A stretch of DNA of 64,000 bases. Origin: Cupriavidus necator. Lineage in GTDB: Bacteria; Pseudomonadota; Gammaproteobacteria; Burkholderiales; Burkholderiaceae. Positions 36,807 to 45,703 of this stretch are shown here, one piece after another (position 1 is the first letter of the stretch; every line of letters begins with the position of its first letter). Below the pieces are notes generated by a model that saw only the letters and a program-made list of their open reading frames with translations, was not told the DNA's origin and searched no databases. Position numbers and translations under genes: made by a program. The DNA lies in contig CP074390.1 in assembly GCA_022041995.1 (NCBI GenBank), positions 1,984,001 through 2,048,000 of the forward strand, written 5' to 3'.

Positions 36807-38198
36807 TCAGACCAGTCCGGTCGTGTAGAAAACCCCGATCACGAAGAACACCGCGAGCGTCTTGATCACGGTAATGGCGAAGATGTCGCGATACGATTCG
36901 CGGTGCGTGAGGCCGGTGACGGCCAGCAGCGTGATGACCGCGCCGTTATGGGGCAGCGTGTCCATGCCGCCGCTGGCCATCGAGACGACGCGATGCAGTA
37001 CCTCCAAGGGAATCTGCGCGGCGTGCACGCCCTGGACGAACGCGTCAGACATTGCGGCCAGCGCGATGCTCATGCCGCCGGATGCCGAGCCGGTGATGCC
37101 GGCCAGCGTGCTGACCGAAATAGCCGCGTTGACGAGCGGGTTCGGAACTACGCGCAACGCGTCGCTGACCACGAGGAAGCCTGGCAGTGCGGCGATCACA
37201 CCGCCGAATCCGTACTCTGACGCGGTATTCATCGACGCCAATAGTGCACCCGAGATGGCTGCCTTGGTGCCTTCCGCAAAGTGGCGACGCACCGCGCCGA
37301 AGGCAGTCACGAGCACCACGACGATGCCCAGGACCAACGCACCTTCCACGGCCCAAATCGCCGTCACGCTGGGAACCTTGGTTTCGATTGGCTTCGACAA
37401 GCCCGGCAACGACACGCTGTGGGCGTGGCCGTACCAGAGCGGAATCAAGCGCGTGAGCCAGAAGTTCGACACGCCGACCACAATCAGCGGCAGGATGGCC
37501 AGCAGGGGCGAGACCAGCTTGCTTCCTTCGACACGTTGCGGCTCGTTGACAAGGTTGATGCCGTAGCCCTCGCCGCGTATGGCTGCGGCGCGCCGGCGGG
37601 ATTCCAGATAGAACAGGCCGACGACGACAAGGAACAGGGACCCCAGAATGCCGAGCATCGGCGCAGCCCACGAAGTGGTCTTGAAGAATGTGGTCGGGAT
37701 GATGTTCTGGATCTGCGGCGTGCCGGGCAGCGAATCCATGGTGAACGAGAATGCACCCAGTGCGATGGCGCCCGGCATCAATCGCTTCGGGATATTGCCC
37801 TGACGGTAGAGTTCGGCGGCGAACGGATAGACCGCGAACACGACTACGAATACCGACACGCCACCGTAGGTCAACAGTCCACAGACCGCCACAATGACCA
37901 GATTGGCGCGCGCAGAGCCGATGTACCGGATCGCGGTGGCGACGATCGATTGTGAAAAGCCCGCAAGTTCAATCACCTTGCCGAACACGGCGCCGAGCAT
38001 GAATACGGGAAAGTACAGCTTCACGAAGCCGACCATCTTTTCCATGAAGACCCCGGAGAAGACCGGCGCGATCGCTGCCGGATCGGTCAGCAGCACAGCG
38101 CCCAGCGCGGCCAGTGGGGCGAATAGGATAACGCTGTAGCCGCGATAGGCGGCCACCATCAGGCACGCCAGTGCGGCGAGCGCGACAACGACGGACAT
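36807..38198 (-). CDS. GntP-family permease
   Basis: 463 residues from ATG 38198, chosen over 38213 because GGAGACACCT precedes it. About twelve to fourteen hydrophobic segments. VCGLLTYGGVSVFVVVFAVY, FSFTMDSLPGTPQIQNIIPT and SMASGGMDTLPHNGAVITLL are characteristic of the GntP/beta-hydroxybutyrate permease branch. It is divergent from the LysR gene, with a palindrome TGTGCAT-CA-ATGCACA between them, so LysR probably controls it. Likely cargo is a hydroxy- or oxo-acid. Confidence 0.88.
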   Translation of the reverse strand: MSVVVALAALACLMVAAYRGYSVILFAPLAALGAVLLTDPAAIAPVFSGVFMEKMVGFVKLYFPVFMLGAVFGKVIELAGFSQSIVATAIRYIGSARANLVIVAVCGLLTYGGVSVFVVVFAVYPFAAELYRQGNIPKRLMPGAIALGAFSFTMDSLPGTPQIQNIIPTTFFKTTSWAAPMLGILGSLFLVVVGLFYLESRRRAAAIRGEGYGINLVNEPQRVEGSKLVSPLLAILPLIVVGVSNFWLTRLIPLWYGHAHSVSLPGLSKPIETKVPSVTAIWAVEGALVLGIVVVLVTAFGAVRRHFAEGTKAAISGALLASMNTASEYGFGGVIAALPGFLVVSDALRVVPNPLVNAAISVSTLAGITGSASGGMSIALAAMSDAFVQGVHAAQIPLEVLHRVVSMASGGMDTLPHNGAVITLLAVTGLTHRESYRDIFAITVIKTLAVFFVIGVFYTTGLV

Positions 38199-38350
38199 AG
38201 GTGTCTCCAACATTTGTCTTGAGATGCTCGAGCACGGGTGTGGCGGTCGCTACGCTGGCGCGCCATGTCCGACTCCGGTGAGTCGGCTCGAGGTGTTAGA
38301 GATTATGTGTATTGCTTTTTTGCACGACAACGGCAAATATGCAAGATTAC

Positions 38351-38366
38351 TGTGCATCAATGCACA
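38351..38366. promoter_or_regulatory. LysR-type operator palindrome (site 1)
   Basis: TGTGCAT-CA-ATGCACA, perfect 7-base arms, 12 bases before the LysR start and in the divergent region with the permease. A near copy occurs at 39322-39337 before the CoA-transferase genes. Confidence 0.65.
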
Positions 38367-38378
38367 TTTGGAAATGCC

Positions 38379-39278
38379 ATGCGGAAACATCCGGAATGGA
38401 ATGACTTCAGGTTTTTTCTCGAACTTGCGCGGAACGGGAAGATTTCGCTGACGGGCGAAAAGCTTGGTGTCGAGCACTCAACCGTGTCGCGCAGGATCGA
38501 CCGATTGGAGGAAAGCCTGGGCACGGTGCTGTTCGACCGGCGCCGCAATGGCTATTCACTTACCGACGCCGGCAAGGCGCTGGTTCCACATGCGGAGAGG
38601 ATGGAGAACGCATTGCTCGGTGCTATCGAAGAGAGTGAGGGCCAGTCGGGTGATGTCGTCGGCACGGTGCGAGTTGGCACGCCAGAGGCGTTTGGCATCA
38701 ACATGCTGGCGCCTAGCCTGGTGGATCTCTATGCCCGACATCCAGATTTGCATGTCGAGTTGATGGCGCAGCCCCAGTTTCCCAGCCTCGTGACGCGCGA
38801 GGTTGAGATCCTGGTGACACTGGAGCCGCCGCAGATCGGCCGCTATACGACTGCGCGTCTGGCCGAAGTGGACTACTTTCTCTATGGCTCGCCAGCGTAT
38901 CTGGAGGCCCGCCCTGCAATCGAAACGCTTGCCGATGTTGCAGAGCATGCGTTCGTAGACTACATCCACGACGGCTCGGTCAGCGAGCGGTATCGCATCC
39001 TCGAAGAACTGACGCCGAGTCCCAGACGACACTTCACCACGACGAGCGTCCTGGCCCAGCGGGCCGCCGCTGCAGCGGGGATGGGCCTGGTCCTGCTCAC
39101 GCCCTACGTCGCTGGCACCGGCTCGGATCTCGTAAGCATCTTCCCCAACCAGCCGCTCATCACGCGCACGTTGTGGATCGCCGCGCCGGAAGACCTGTTT
39201 CGGATTAGGCGTATTCGCTGTGTGTGGGACTTCATTCGCGAAGTCGTTTCCCGTCACCCGGACGAGTTTCGGCGATAG
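38379..39278 (+). CDS. LysR-family transcriptional regulator
   Basis: 299 residues from ATG 38379. The N-terminal winged helix reads FFLELARNGKISLTGEKLGV and EHSTVSRRIDRLEESLGTVL; the effector domain runs from VGTVRVGTPEAFGINMLAPS onward. An open extension upstream to 38238 runs through the operator, so the internal start is preferred. It lies between the divergent permease and the CoA-transferase pair, both with matching palindromes, and is the probable activator of both. Confidence 0.9.
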   Translation: MRKHPEWNDFRFFLELARNGKISLTGEKLGVEHSTVSRRIDRLEESLGTVLFDRRRNGYSLTDAGKALVPHAERMENALLGAIEESEGQSGDVVGTVRVGTPEAFGINMLAPSLVDLYARHPDLHVELMAQPQFPSLVTREVEILVTLEPPQIGRYTTARLAEVDYFLYGSPAYLEARPAIETLADVAEHAFVDYIHDGSVSERYRILEELTPSPRRHFTTTSVLAQRAAAAAGMGLVLLTPYVAGTGSDLVSIFPNQPLITRTLWIAAPEDLFRIRRIRCVWDFIREVVSRHPDEFRR

Positions 39279-39321
39279 GAGACTGCGACACCGCTTTTGC
39301 GCAACCCCTCCACTCCATAGT

Positions 39322-39337
39322 TGTGCATCCACGCACA
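39322..39337. promoter_or_regulatory. LysR-type operator palindrome (site 2)
   Basis: TGTGCAT-CC-ACGCACA, one mismatch in the arms, 120-150 bases before the CoA-transferase start. Matches site 1 at 38351-38366. Confidence 0.6.
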
Positions 39338-39467
39338 TCCACCTTGCGTCCATTGCCGTTGTTGTCAAAAAAAGCACGAACAATAATGGACAGCACGACA
39401 GGGACGTCAGGCTCGCCTCCCCGACTGAGCTGTCCGAACCCCTTGTCAGAAGTGGATGGTGATGGAG

Positions 39468-40199
39468 ATGAACAAACTATTCAAAAGCGCCATGGACGCG
39501 CTCGATGGAATTGTCGAGAACAGACAGACCATAGCAGTCGGAGGATTCGGTCTCTGTGGCATTCCCGCAGCCCTGATCAATGCATTGCGCGATACCGGCG
39601 TGACTGGTCTCACATGTATCAGCAATAACGCCGGCGTTGACGATTTTGGACTGGGCCTTCTGCTCCAGACCCGCCAGATCAGCAAAATGATTGCGTCCTA
39701 TGTAGGCGAGAACAAGGAATTCGAGCGCCAGTATCTCAGCGGGGAACTGGCTCTCGAATTCAATCCCCAGGGCACCTTGGCGGAGAGGTTGCGCGCCGGC
39801 GGCGCCGGCATTCCGGCGTTCTACACACGGACTGGCGTTGGTACCGTCGTGGCGGACAACAAGGAAGTACGCGAGTTCGACGGCGAGCGCTATGTCATGG
39901 AGCGCGGCCTCAAGGCCGATATTGCGCTGGTGAAGGCGCGAGTCGCCGACCGTGCTGGCAATCTCATGTTCGGCCGTACCGCCCGCAACTTCAATCCGGA
40001 AGTTGCGATGGCCGGGCGCATTACGGTGGTGGAAGTGGAAAAGCTTGTGGAAGTCGGTCAGCTCGATCCCGACGAGATCCATCTGCCCGGCATCTATGTC
40101 GACCGTCTGATTGTCGTTCCCGATCCGGAGAAGCGTATTGAACGCAAGAGCTTTCGCTCGCGCGGCAACAAGGAGGCGGGACATGGCGTGGACGCATGA
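39468..40199 (+). CDS. 3-oxoacid/3-oxoadipate CoA-transferase subunit A
   Basis: 243 residues if read from ATG 39468; ATG 39456 or 39462 are also possible because the ribosome site is not clear. AVGGFGLCGIPAALINAL and GGAGIPAFYTRTGVGTVVAD are the standard alpha-subunit motifs, with FGRTARNFNPEVAMAG further on. The enzyme moves CoA from succinyl-CoA to a 3-oxoacid. Given the hydroxyquinol genes further right, 3-oxoadipate is a plausible substrate; acetoacetate cannot be excluded. It overlaps subunit B by 17 bases. Confidence 0.9.
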   Translation: MNKLFKSAMDALDGIVENRQTIAVGGFGLCGIPAALINALRDTGVTGLTCISNNAGVDDFGLGLLLQTRQISKMIASYVGENKEFERQYLSGELALEFNPQGTLAERLRAGGAGIPAFYTRTGVGTVVADNKEVREFDGERYVMERGLKADIALVKARVADRAGNLMFGRTARNFNPEVAMAGRITVVEVEKLVEVGQLDPDEIHLPGIYVDRLIVVPDPEKRIERKSFRSRGNKEAGHGVDA

Positions 40200-40824
40200 G
40201 CAAATGGCCGCGAAGGCGGCGGCTGAACTTCGCGACGGGGATTATGTGAACCTGGGGATCGGCTTGCCTACCAAGGTCGTCGGGCACGTGCCAGCGGGCA
40301 TGCAGGTTTGGCTTCAATCGGAAAACGGCTTGATTGGGATTGGACCTCCTCCCTATGAAGACGAAATCGATCCCGACCTGATCGATGCCGCCAAGCAGAC
40401 CATCACGATGGTGCCAGGCGCATCCATTTGCTCCTCATCGATGTCCTTCGCGATGATCCGCGGCGGTCATATGGATCTCACAATCCTGGGGGGCATGCAG
40501 GTCAGCGCGGCCGGGGACCTGGCGAACTGGATGATTCCTGGAAAGATGGTCAAGGGCATGGGGGGCGCGATGGATCTCGTCGGCGGCGTGCGTCGCGTCG
40601 TGGTGATGATGGAACACAACACGCGCGATGGCGAAATGAAAATCCTGGAGCGCTGTTCGTTGCCGCTCACTGGAGCGGGAGTGGTCAACCGCATCATCAC
40701 CGACCTGGCCGTTATCGACGTGACTGGCGACGGCCTCATCGTCCGGGAGATGGCACCCGGCGTTTCCAGGGATGTGCTCCAAGCCAGGACGGAACCAACG
40801 CTAAGCTTCGATTGTCCGCGTTAG
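40183..40824 (+). CDS. 3-oxoacid/3-oxoadipate CoA-transferase subunit B
   Basis: 213 residues from ATG 40183 with AAGGAGG before it. YVNLGIGLPTKVVGHVPAGM and QSENGLIGIGPPPYEDEIDP are diagnostic; E47 in SENGL is the catalytic glutamate that carries the CoA thioester. GGHMDLTILGGMQVSAAGDL and WMIPGKMVKGMGGAMDLVGG complete the fold. It works as a heteromer with subunit A. Confidence 0.92.
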   Translation: MAWTHEQMAAKAAAELRDGDYVNLGIGLPTKVVGHVPAGMQVWLQSENGLIGIGPPPYEDEIDPDLIDAAKQTITMVPGASICSSSMSFAMIRGGHMDLTILGGMQVSAAGDLANWMIPGKMVKGMGGAMDLVGGVRRVVVMMEHNTRDGEMKILERCSLPLTGAGVVNRIITDLAVIDVTGDGLIVREMAPGVSRDVLQARTEPTLSFDCPR

Positions 40825-41081
40825 CCAGCTTCAGAGGAGGCCGTAGTCTCACGAGAGGTGCCTGGAAAAGGCCAGGCTTGCCACACGATTGGCAAGAGCG
40901 AAGCGCGGCCCCGGGTCAGAAAGGTTCACTTTCGCCGACGAATGGCCGTTGCCGCCCATGGCACTTCTTGAGCGACTGTGATCGATCAAAACACAAAAAC
41001 GTCGACGTATCATCACGCAGCCGAGTGTAGTCGAACCGCGCTGATAGGCCGACGAATACATCGCCAACGAAAGGAATCAAC

Positions 41082-41699
41082 ATGCAAAAGCAGTCCGACA
41101 TGAACCCTTCCAGCGCCGCTCGGCGCCATCTCGCCGCAGCAGTGCTGGCGGTGTGCACCGGCGCCGCCGCCTTGTTGAGTGCTCCCCAAGTTTCAGCGCA
41201 AACTGTCAGGGCCGCGACAAGCAAGAAGCCTGTCGACGTGGTCAAGGATTTTCTACAAAACACTGCTCCAGACAAAGTCGACGCCGCCGCCAAGCGTCTG
41301 GTGGCGCCAGACGCCACCTATATCTCGCTCAGCTTCGACAACCCAGAGCTCAAACAGATTGAACCGTGGGCCGGCACCTCTAAAGGGCCGGAGGCATTCA
41401 GCAGTACTTTTAGCCGTGTGGCCAAATACTGGACTATTGAGGACTTCAAAGTGACCGACATATTCGGCGCGGGGGACGATGTCGCTGTGTTTGGCACCTT
41501 CACCTATCGTTCGGTAGCGGTTGGTACATCTTTCCGCTCGCCCTTCTCGATCCACGCAAAGGTCAAGAACGGCAAGATCACCTACTTCCAATTCATGGAA
41601 GACACTTATGCGTCGGCCTCCTCCTTCAGGCAGAGTGGGAGCTGGACTGTTAAGACGGACCCGTCGGCCGCTTCGTACGAAGTAGGCAAAGCCAAGTAA
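41082..41699 (+). CDS. Exported NTF2/SnoaL-like protein
   Basis: 205 residues. A signal peptide is clear: charged start, HLAAAVLAVCTGAAALLSAP, cleavage near VSA-QTV (residue 39-40). The mature part (VVKDFLQNTAPDKVDAAAKR, FSRVAKYWTIEDFKVTDIFG, GDDVAVFGTFTYRSVAVGTS) is an NTF2-like alpha+beta cone as in SnoaL. AAAGGAATCAAC precedes the ATG. Role unknown; such exported proteins occur next to catabolic operons. No catalytic residues can be pinned. Confidence 0.75.
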   Translation: MQKQSDMNPSSAARRHLAAAVLAVCTGAAALLSAPQVSAQTVRAATSKKPVDVVKDFLQNTAPDKVDAAAKRLVAPDATYISLSFDNPELKQIEPWAGTSKGPEAFSSTFSRVAKYWTIEDFKVTDIFGAGDDVAVFGTFTYRSVAVGTSFRSPFSIHAKVKNGKITYFQFMEDTYASASSFRQSGSWTVKTDPSAASYEVGKAK

Positions 41700-42022
41700 C
41701 GCACGGGGACCAATTGCTCCGGTGTCTTCGAGGAGGCAGAGATAGCGATGCTCTCTCTGTAGTGATACGGGGCGTCCGTTGCGCGTCCAATGCATAGTAC
41801 GCTGGCATTGCACAACTCAGGTATGCCGTATTTTCTTGGGCGCGGTTCGGGTTGCGTGATGCTCTTCGCCGTCCTGGGCTGGGAAGTCTTCTACGAGTCG
41901 ACGCGGCTGGCACGTATGCCAGCCGCCGCGGCCTCCAGTCAGCGGAAGCCATTGATTGGCGTATTAAGCCGCTTTTTTGGTGGGCGACCTAGCGTACTTG
42001 CACACGGTCACTCGGCAGCCCA
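41700..42022. other. Convergent intergenic region
   Basis: No gene seen in about 320 bases between the NTF2-like gene and the tannase gene. No strong terminator found. Confidence 0.4.
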
Positions 42023-43795
42023 TCATTTAGTACAGTTCCAGCTAGTACCTTTGGTTGGGTCACTACCCTCAAATCGCGGCCATAGCGGATACTGGCACAT
42101 TGGTTTGCTCGAGATCGTGGCGAACGGAGGCGTCGGGTCCTTCTGCGCAAGCATGATGGAGTCGGGCGGTACTTGGTTGCTCACTGCCCACTTGTCGAGG
42201 TAATCGACCATATCGACCTGCGATGGAATCGCATCACCATAAGCTCCCTTTTGAACAGTATTGTCCCACATTGAGTGAGTGAGGCCCGGCGCGACAAAGA
42301 AACGGAGGAATGAATCAACCTTCTCTTGCCCCATGACGCCAACGACGCGGTTGTAGTATCTGATTGTCTCCCGATAATTAGCGGTCTGATCCCCGCTGTT
42401 TGCCTTGAGGATCAGCTTGCCACCATGCGCGAGGAACCTGGATAGATCAGGATTGAGGGCATCGACGTTTGTGGAAGCCGTGACGAACTGGTTCTTCCAA
42501 TTTGCCGGATCCCAGGTCATCTGGGCAAAGGTAAGAGTCCCCGTAATCAGGGCCTTCCAGAATTGCGGGAAAATTCCGCCGCTGTATGTCGCCGTGGGCA
42601 TTGTGTACTCGCCGAGCCATGTCTGACCACTCGGTCCCACACCATAAGCGGCGTAACCAGGCGCTCCGTAGGCTAAGTCGTAGCCATAGTGAATATCGCT
42701 ATGCATTGCATTGAGCGTACCGATTTGTGCGTCAGACAGGCAAGTCGTACCCTCATCGGTGCCGGTCGCGCAGCGGATCTTGGCCCACGGCGCAGCCGTT
42801 GCCGAGGGATTGATGAAGCGCATGTTGCAGCCCTCATAGTCGCTGATGACGCCGTCTGCGATTCCATCGAGTGCATCACACTGGCGCAAGACCTCGTTTT
42901 CGATGAGAGTTTGCTTGGTGGGAGGAATCCACGTATCTGCAGTCGTTTGCATTTGCGCGCGAACCGTTCCGACCAGCGATAGAGACAGGAGGTTAATGGC
43001 CGGTACCTGAGCAATTATTCCGTCGTAGTCCTCCGGAAAGTTTTGCGCCATCATCAATGCCTGACGGCCACCTTGAGATGAGCCGAACCAGTAGAAGAGC
43101 TTCGGCTTTTGTCCGAAGTATTGATTGGCCAGCTCTACTGCAACGTCATGCGTTTTTTTCATTTCACCGTAGGCGTAATTAGTGACCGCTTCTTGATTAA
43201 GAAGCCAATCGCTGCCGAAGCCTTGGTGTCCCCCGTCGCTACCTAATGTAATGTAGCCCTTCGAAAGTGGTCCTCCTACATCGACGGGCTGTGACTCAGG
43301 AGCGTTTCGATCCGTGTTCAATGCAGGGGGAATCGATCCGTTTAGGCCGCTTCCGCCCAGTTGCGCTGCACGCTGGTTCCAAGCTGTCGGCAGGTTTATC
43401 TGGAAGTTAATCAGCGGCGCGGTGGGATCGACAGGCGCGATGGTTCCAATCACCTTGCAAAATTCGGGCTTCGCCGGTTGCCAAATCGCCGACGTACCGA
43501 CGCCCGTCATAGCGCCGGTTGAGGGGGCGACGAGAGTTGCTGACGTAATCGTTGCCGCGCCCGAAGCGATCTGAAAGATAGTGGACGGGATGACTTCGGC
43601 TGCCAATGAGGAACATCCGACTTTGGGATACACCGTATCCAATACCAAGGCCGGTTTGGTCGGGTTGCTCGGCACCGATTGAGCGGGGCTTGGCTGGGAC
43701 GCAGTACTATCGTCTGCGCCACAGCCGGGTAGACCTAATACTATTGGCACGCTTGCGATCAGAACTCCCGCTTTTAATACGGATGATCGTTTCAT
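42023..43795 (-). CDS. Tannase/feruloyl-esterase-family hydrolase, exported lipoprotein
   Basis: 590 residues from ATG 43795 with GGAGGAG six bases before. The N-terminus is a lipoprotein signal with C25 in LGLPGC. The tannase fold is recognised by KLFYWFGSSQGGRQALMMAQ (nucleophilic Ser near 240) and FPEDYDGIIAQVPAIN, with DLSRFLAHGGKLILKANSGD and FVAPGLTHSMWD giving the likely Asp and His. A Cys pair beside the active site (IRCATGTDEGTTCL and others) is family-typical. These enzymes release phenolic acids from esters or depsides outside the cell, which fits the aromatic cluster nearby. Confidence 0.88.
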   Translation of the reverse strand: MKRSSVLKAGVLIASVPIVLGLPGCGADDSTASQPSPAQSVPSNPTKPALVLDTVYPKVGCSSLAAEVIPSTIFQIASGAATITSATLVAPSTGAMTGVGTSAIWQPAKPEFCKVIGTIAPVDPTAPLINFQINLPTAWNQRAAQLGGSGLNGSIPPALNTDRNAPESQPVDVGGPLSKGYITLGSDGGHQGFGSDWLLNQEAVTNYAYGEMKKTHDVAVELANQYFGQKPKLFYWFGSSQGGRQALMMAQNFPEDYDGIIAQVPAINLLSLSLVGTVRAQMQTTADTWIPPTKQTLIENEVLRQCDALDGIADGVISDYEGCNMRFINPSATAAPWAKIRCATGTDEGTTCLSDAQIGTLNAMHSDIHYGYDLAYGAPGYAAYGVGPSGQTWLGEYTMPTATYSGGIFPQFWKALITGTLTFAQMTWDPANWKNQFVTASTNVDALNPDLSRFLAHGGKLILKANSGDQTANYRETIRYYNRVVGVMGQEKVDSFLRFFVAPGLTHSMWDNTVQKGAYGDAIPSQVDMVDYLDKWAVSNQVPPDSIMLAQKDPTPPFATISSKPMCQYPLWPRFEGSDPTKGTSWNCTK

Positions 43796-44755
43796 ATTTC
43801 TCCTCCATTTTTTTGTACTTCTTTGGGTTACAAGCGCCCGAGAGAGAGGCCTCCGTACCCGCTGCGGAGGATGTCTCCATATCTTTTTGTGGAGACATTA
43901 ATGACTGGCTGGTCTCGGGAATCCCAACCAACACACGTAGCATCAGGGTGGCGTCGAGTGGTTTAAAAAAATTACCTAGTGACTACGCTGTGAAACGCGG
44001 CGGATTGGGAGTAGCAATGTCCGCGATTTAAATTAAAAATGAGGGGGAGAAACTTTATGTTTTCTGAAGCGGCCGGATGAGAATACTTGTGCGCTGCAGT
44101 GAAAGAACGGGATCCATCATGGCCACAGTGTTTCTGTGGCAGGGGTAAAGGGCGGCATATCGACGTCGTCTTGGGTTGGACAAACTATCGTCCACGCCCG
44201 CATCTAAGTCAAGAACATGACGTATATGTTTGTGCTATCTTAGGGTTTACGCGGCGTTTGCCAAGAATGGTGCCTATAAGTAGGTAAGGATGCAGATACA
44301 ATGGCTTCGACGGCGCGGATAGCCACAGAGCGGAAGGGCGGGAGACCGATGCGAATAGACGTGCGCCCTGGTGGGAGACAAGTTGGAAGATATTCCGAGG
44401 TATCTTTTAACGCATCCGCTACCTTCGGTGCTGCCAATGGACGGCGACAACTCAGCGTAGACCGAAAGGTATCCCCCGCAGCGAATTGGCTGGTTGTCTT
44501 TTCCGTTTATCGGAAGAGTAATTTCCGCCACGCGCGTATTTCTTCGAGGACGACTACATTACCATCAATTCAAGCGATTTCTTTGCGAAGTGAGCGAAGG
44601 ATTCGTCGCAACAGAGGTTCTGGACGGTGCGGTACGCCAAAGGTAAGTGGTGCTTCCTCTTTCAAGAGAAGGTGGCCACACATGGACGTGCGCTCGCAAT
44701 CGCCGAACGGCTGCTGTTCTCGTCGGCATTGAGCCGTTGACTAAATGAAAAGGAG
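43796..44755. other. Long intergenic region before the catabolic cluster
   Basis: About 960 bases with no gene I can support. It contains the operator-like motif at 44512-44526. AT-rich pieces near 43960-44070 could hold promoters. Confidence 0.45.
44512..44526. promoter_or_regulatory. GGAA-N7-TTCC motif, copy 1
   Basis: GGAAGAGTAATTTCC, preceded by a second palindrome TTCCG-TTTAT-CGGAA. Lies about 240 bases before the first VOC gene. Related copies at 47206 and 54570. Confidence 0.55.
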
Positions 44756-44767
44756 ATGGTTCCCATC

Positions 44768-45241
44768 ATGGAAGATCAAGCAACGCAAACGAAGGCTCTC
44801 GTCAAGAGCGTCAACCATACCAGCTTCACCGTCACGGATCTCGATCGAACGATTGCGTTCCTTTGCGATGGCCTCGGCTTTCGCTTGCTGGACAAGAGTC
44901 CGCGTGATCCGGCGGGCATCGAGAAGGTCGTCGGGATTAAGGGCGCCGACATGATGATCGCGTTCGTTCAGGCTCCTGGTCACCGAATCGAGCTGATCAA
45001 ATACTTGGGTCCGGAGGACCGCAAGGTCGTGGTCGTTCGTCCCTGCGACACGGGTTTTGCGCATTTGGCTCTGGACGTGAACGACATCGATGCAACCATC
45101 GAGGTAGCTGCCCAATATCAGGTGAAGCCGATCAACGATCCGGTCGAGGTCAGCCATGGTCCGAATGCTGGCCTGTATTGCGCCTATATGCGGGATCCGG
45201 ACGGGGTCACGTTCGAAGTTATCGGCCCGCGACTGAAATAA
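44768..45241 (+). CDS. VOC (glyoxalase/extradiol dioxygenase fold) protein 1
   Basis: 157 residues from ATG 44768 with AAGGAG twelve bases before; ATG 44756 is too close to it. Two beta-alpha-beta-beta-beta modules: VNHTSFTVTDLDRTIAFLCD and, near residue 95, GFAHLALDVNDIDATIEVAA. Metal ligand candidates are H11 region, E in HRIELIKYL, H in FAHLAL and E in GVTFEVIGPR. It could be an isomerase, lyase or dioxygenase of the VOC group. Closely similar to the VOC protein at 48850. Confidence 0.85.
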   Translation: MEDQATQTKALVKSVNHTSFTVTDLDRTIAFLCDGLGFRLLDKSPRDPAGIEKVVGIKGADMMIAFVQAPGHRIELIKYLGPEDRKVVVVRPCDTGFAHLALDVNDIDATIEVAAQYQVKPINDPVEVSHGPNAGLYCAYMRDPDGVTFEVIGPRLK

Positions 45242-45256
45242 GTCGCTCTATAGGTT

Positions 45257-45278
45257 CGCGGGCGGGTTACCGCCCGCG
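45257..45278. terminator. Strong GC hairpin after VOC gene 1
   Basis: CGCGGGCGG-GTTA-CCGCCCGCG, perfect 9-bp stem, 16 bases after the VOC stop. No T-run follows, so it may stall or protect the transcript end instead of ending it alone. Confidence 0.55.
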
Positions 45279-45693
45279 TTGGACGGGTAGATGGCACCCA
45301 TCGGGTAAGTTACAGGTGACGTACCCCATCGGACCGGAGCGAACTTAACCAGGGATGTCTGGGAACTCGCTTTCTCAATTCTTGAGTGCACTTAACTGTC
45401 CCAGCCGAAGTGCCAAAAAAAGTGGGCCCCGGGGGCTTCACTGCCGCGGTTGCATTAAAGCTTCGCGACAAATGCGCGCTTCAATTAACGTTGACCGCCG
45501 CCCGTGCCAGAGCTCGGGCGAATTCCCCATTCTAATGTTTACGCACTCTGTCGCTTAAATCAAAAAGTGCCGATAGCGACTCGTTCCCAGTTTGGACGTG
45601 ACATCTGCCCATCCCCATAGCTTTCCTATCCTGGTCGCCGAGAAATCGCTTCGAAGTGGCATAGGGGAATCCCTGATCGGCCAGCTCTTGGGA
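45279..45693. other. Intergenic stretch before the IS4 element
   Basis: About 415 bases without a recognisable gene. Confidence 0.4.
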
Positions 45694-45703
45694 CCCGAGC
45701 GGT

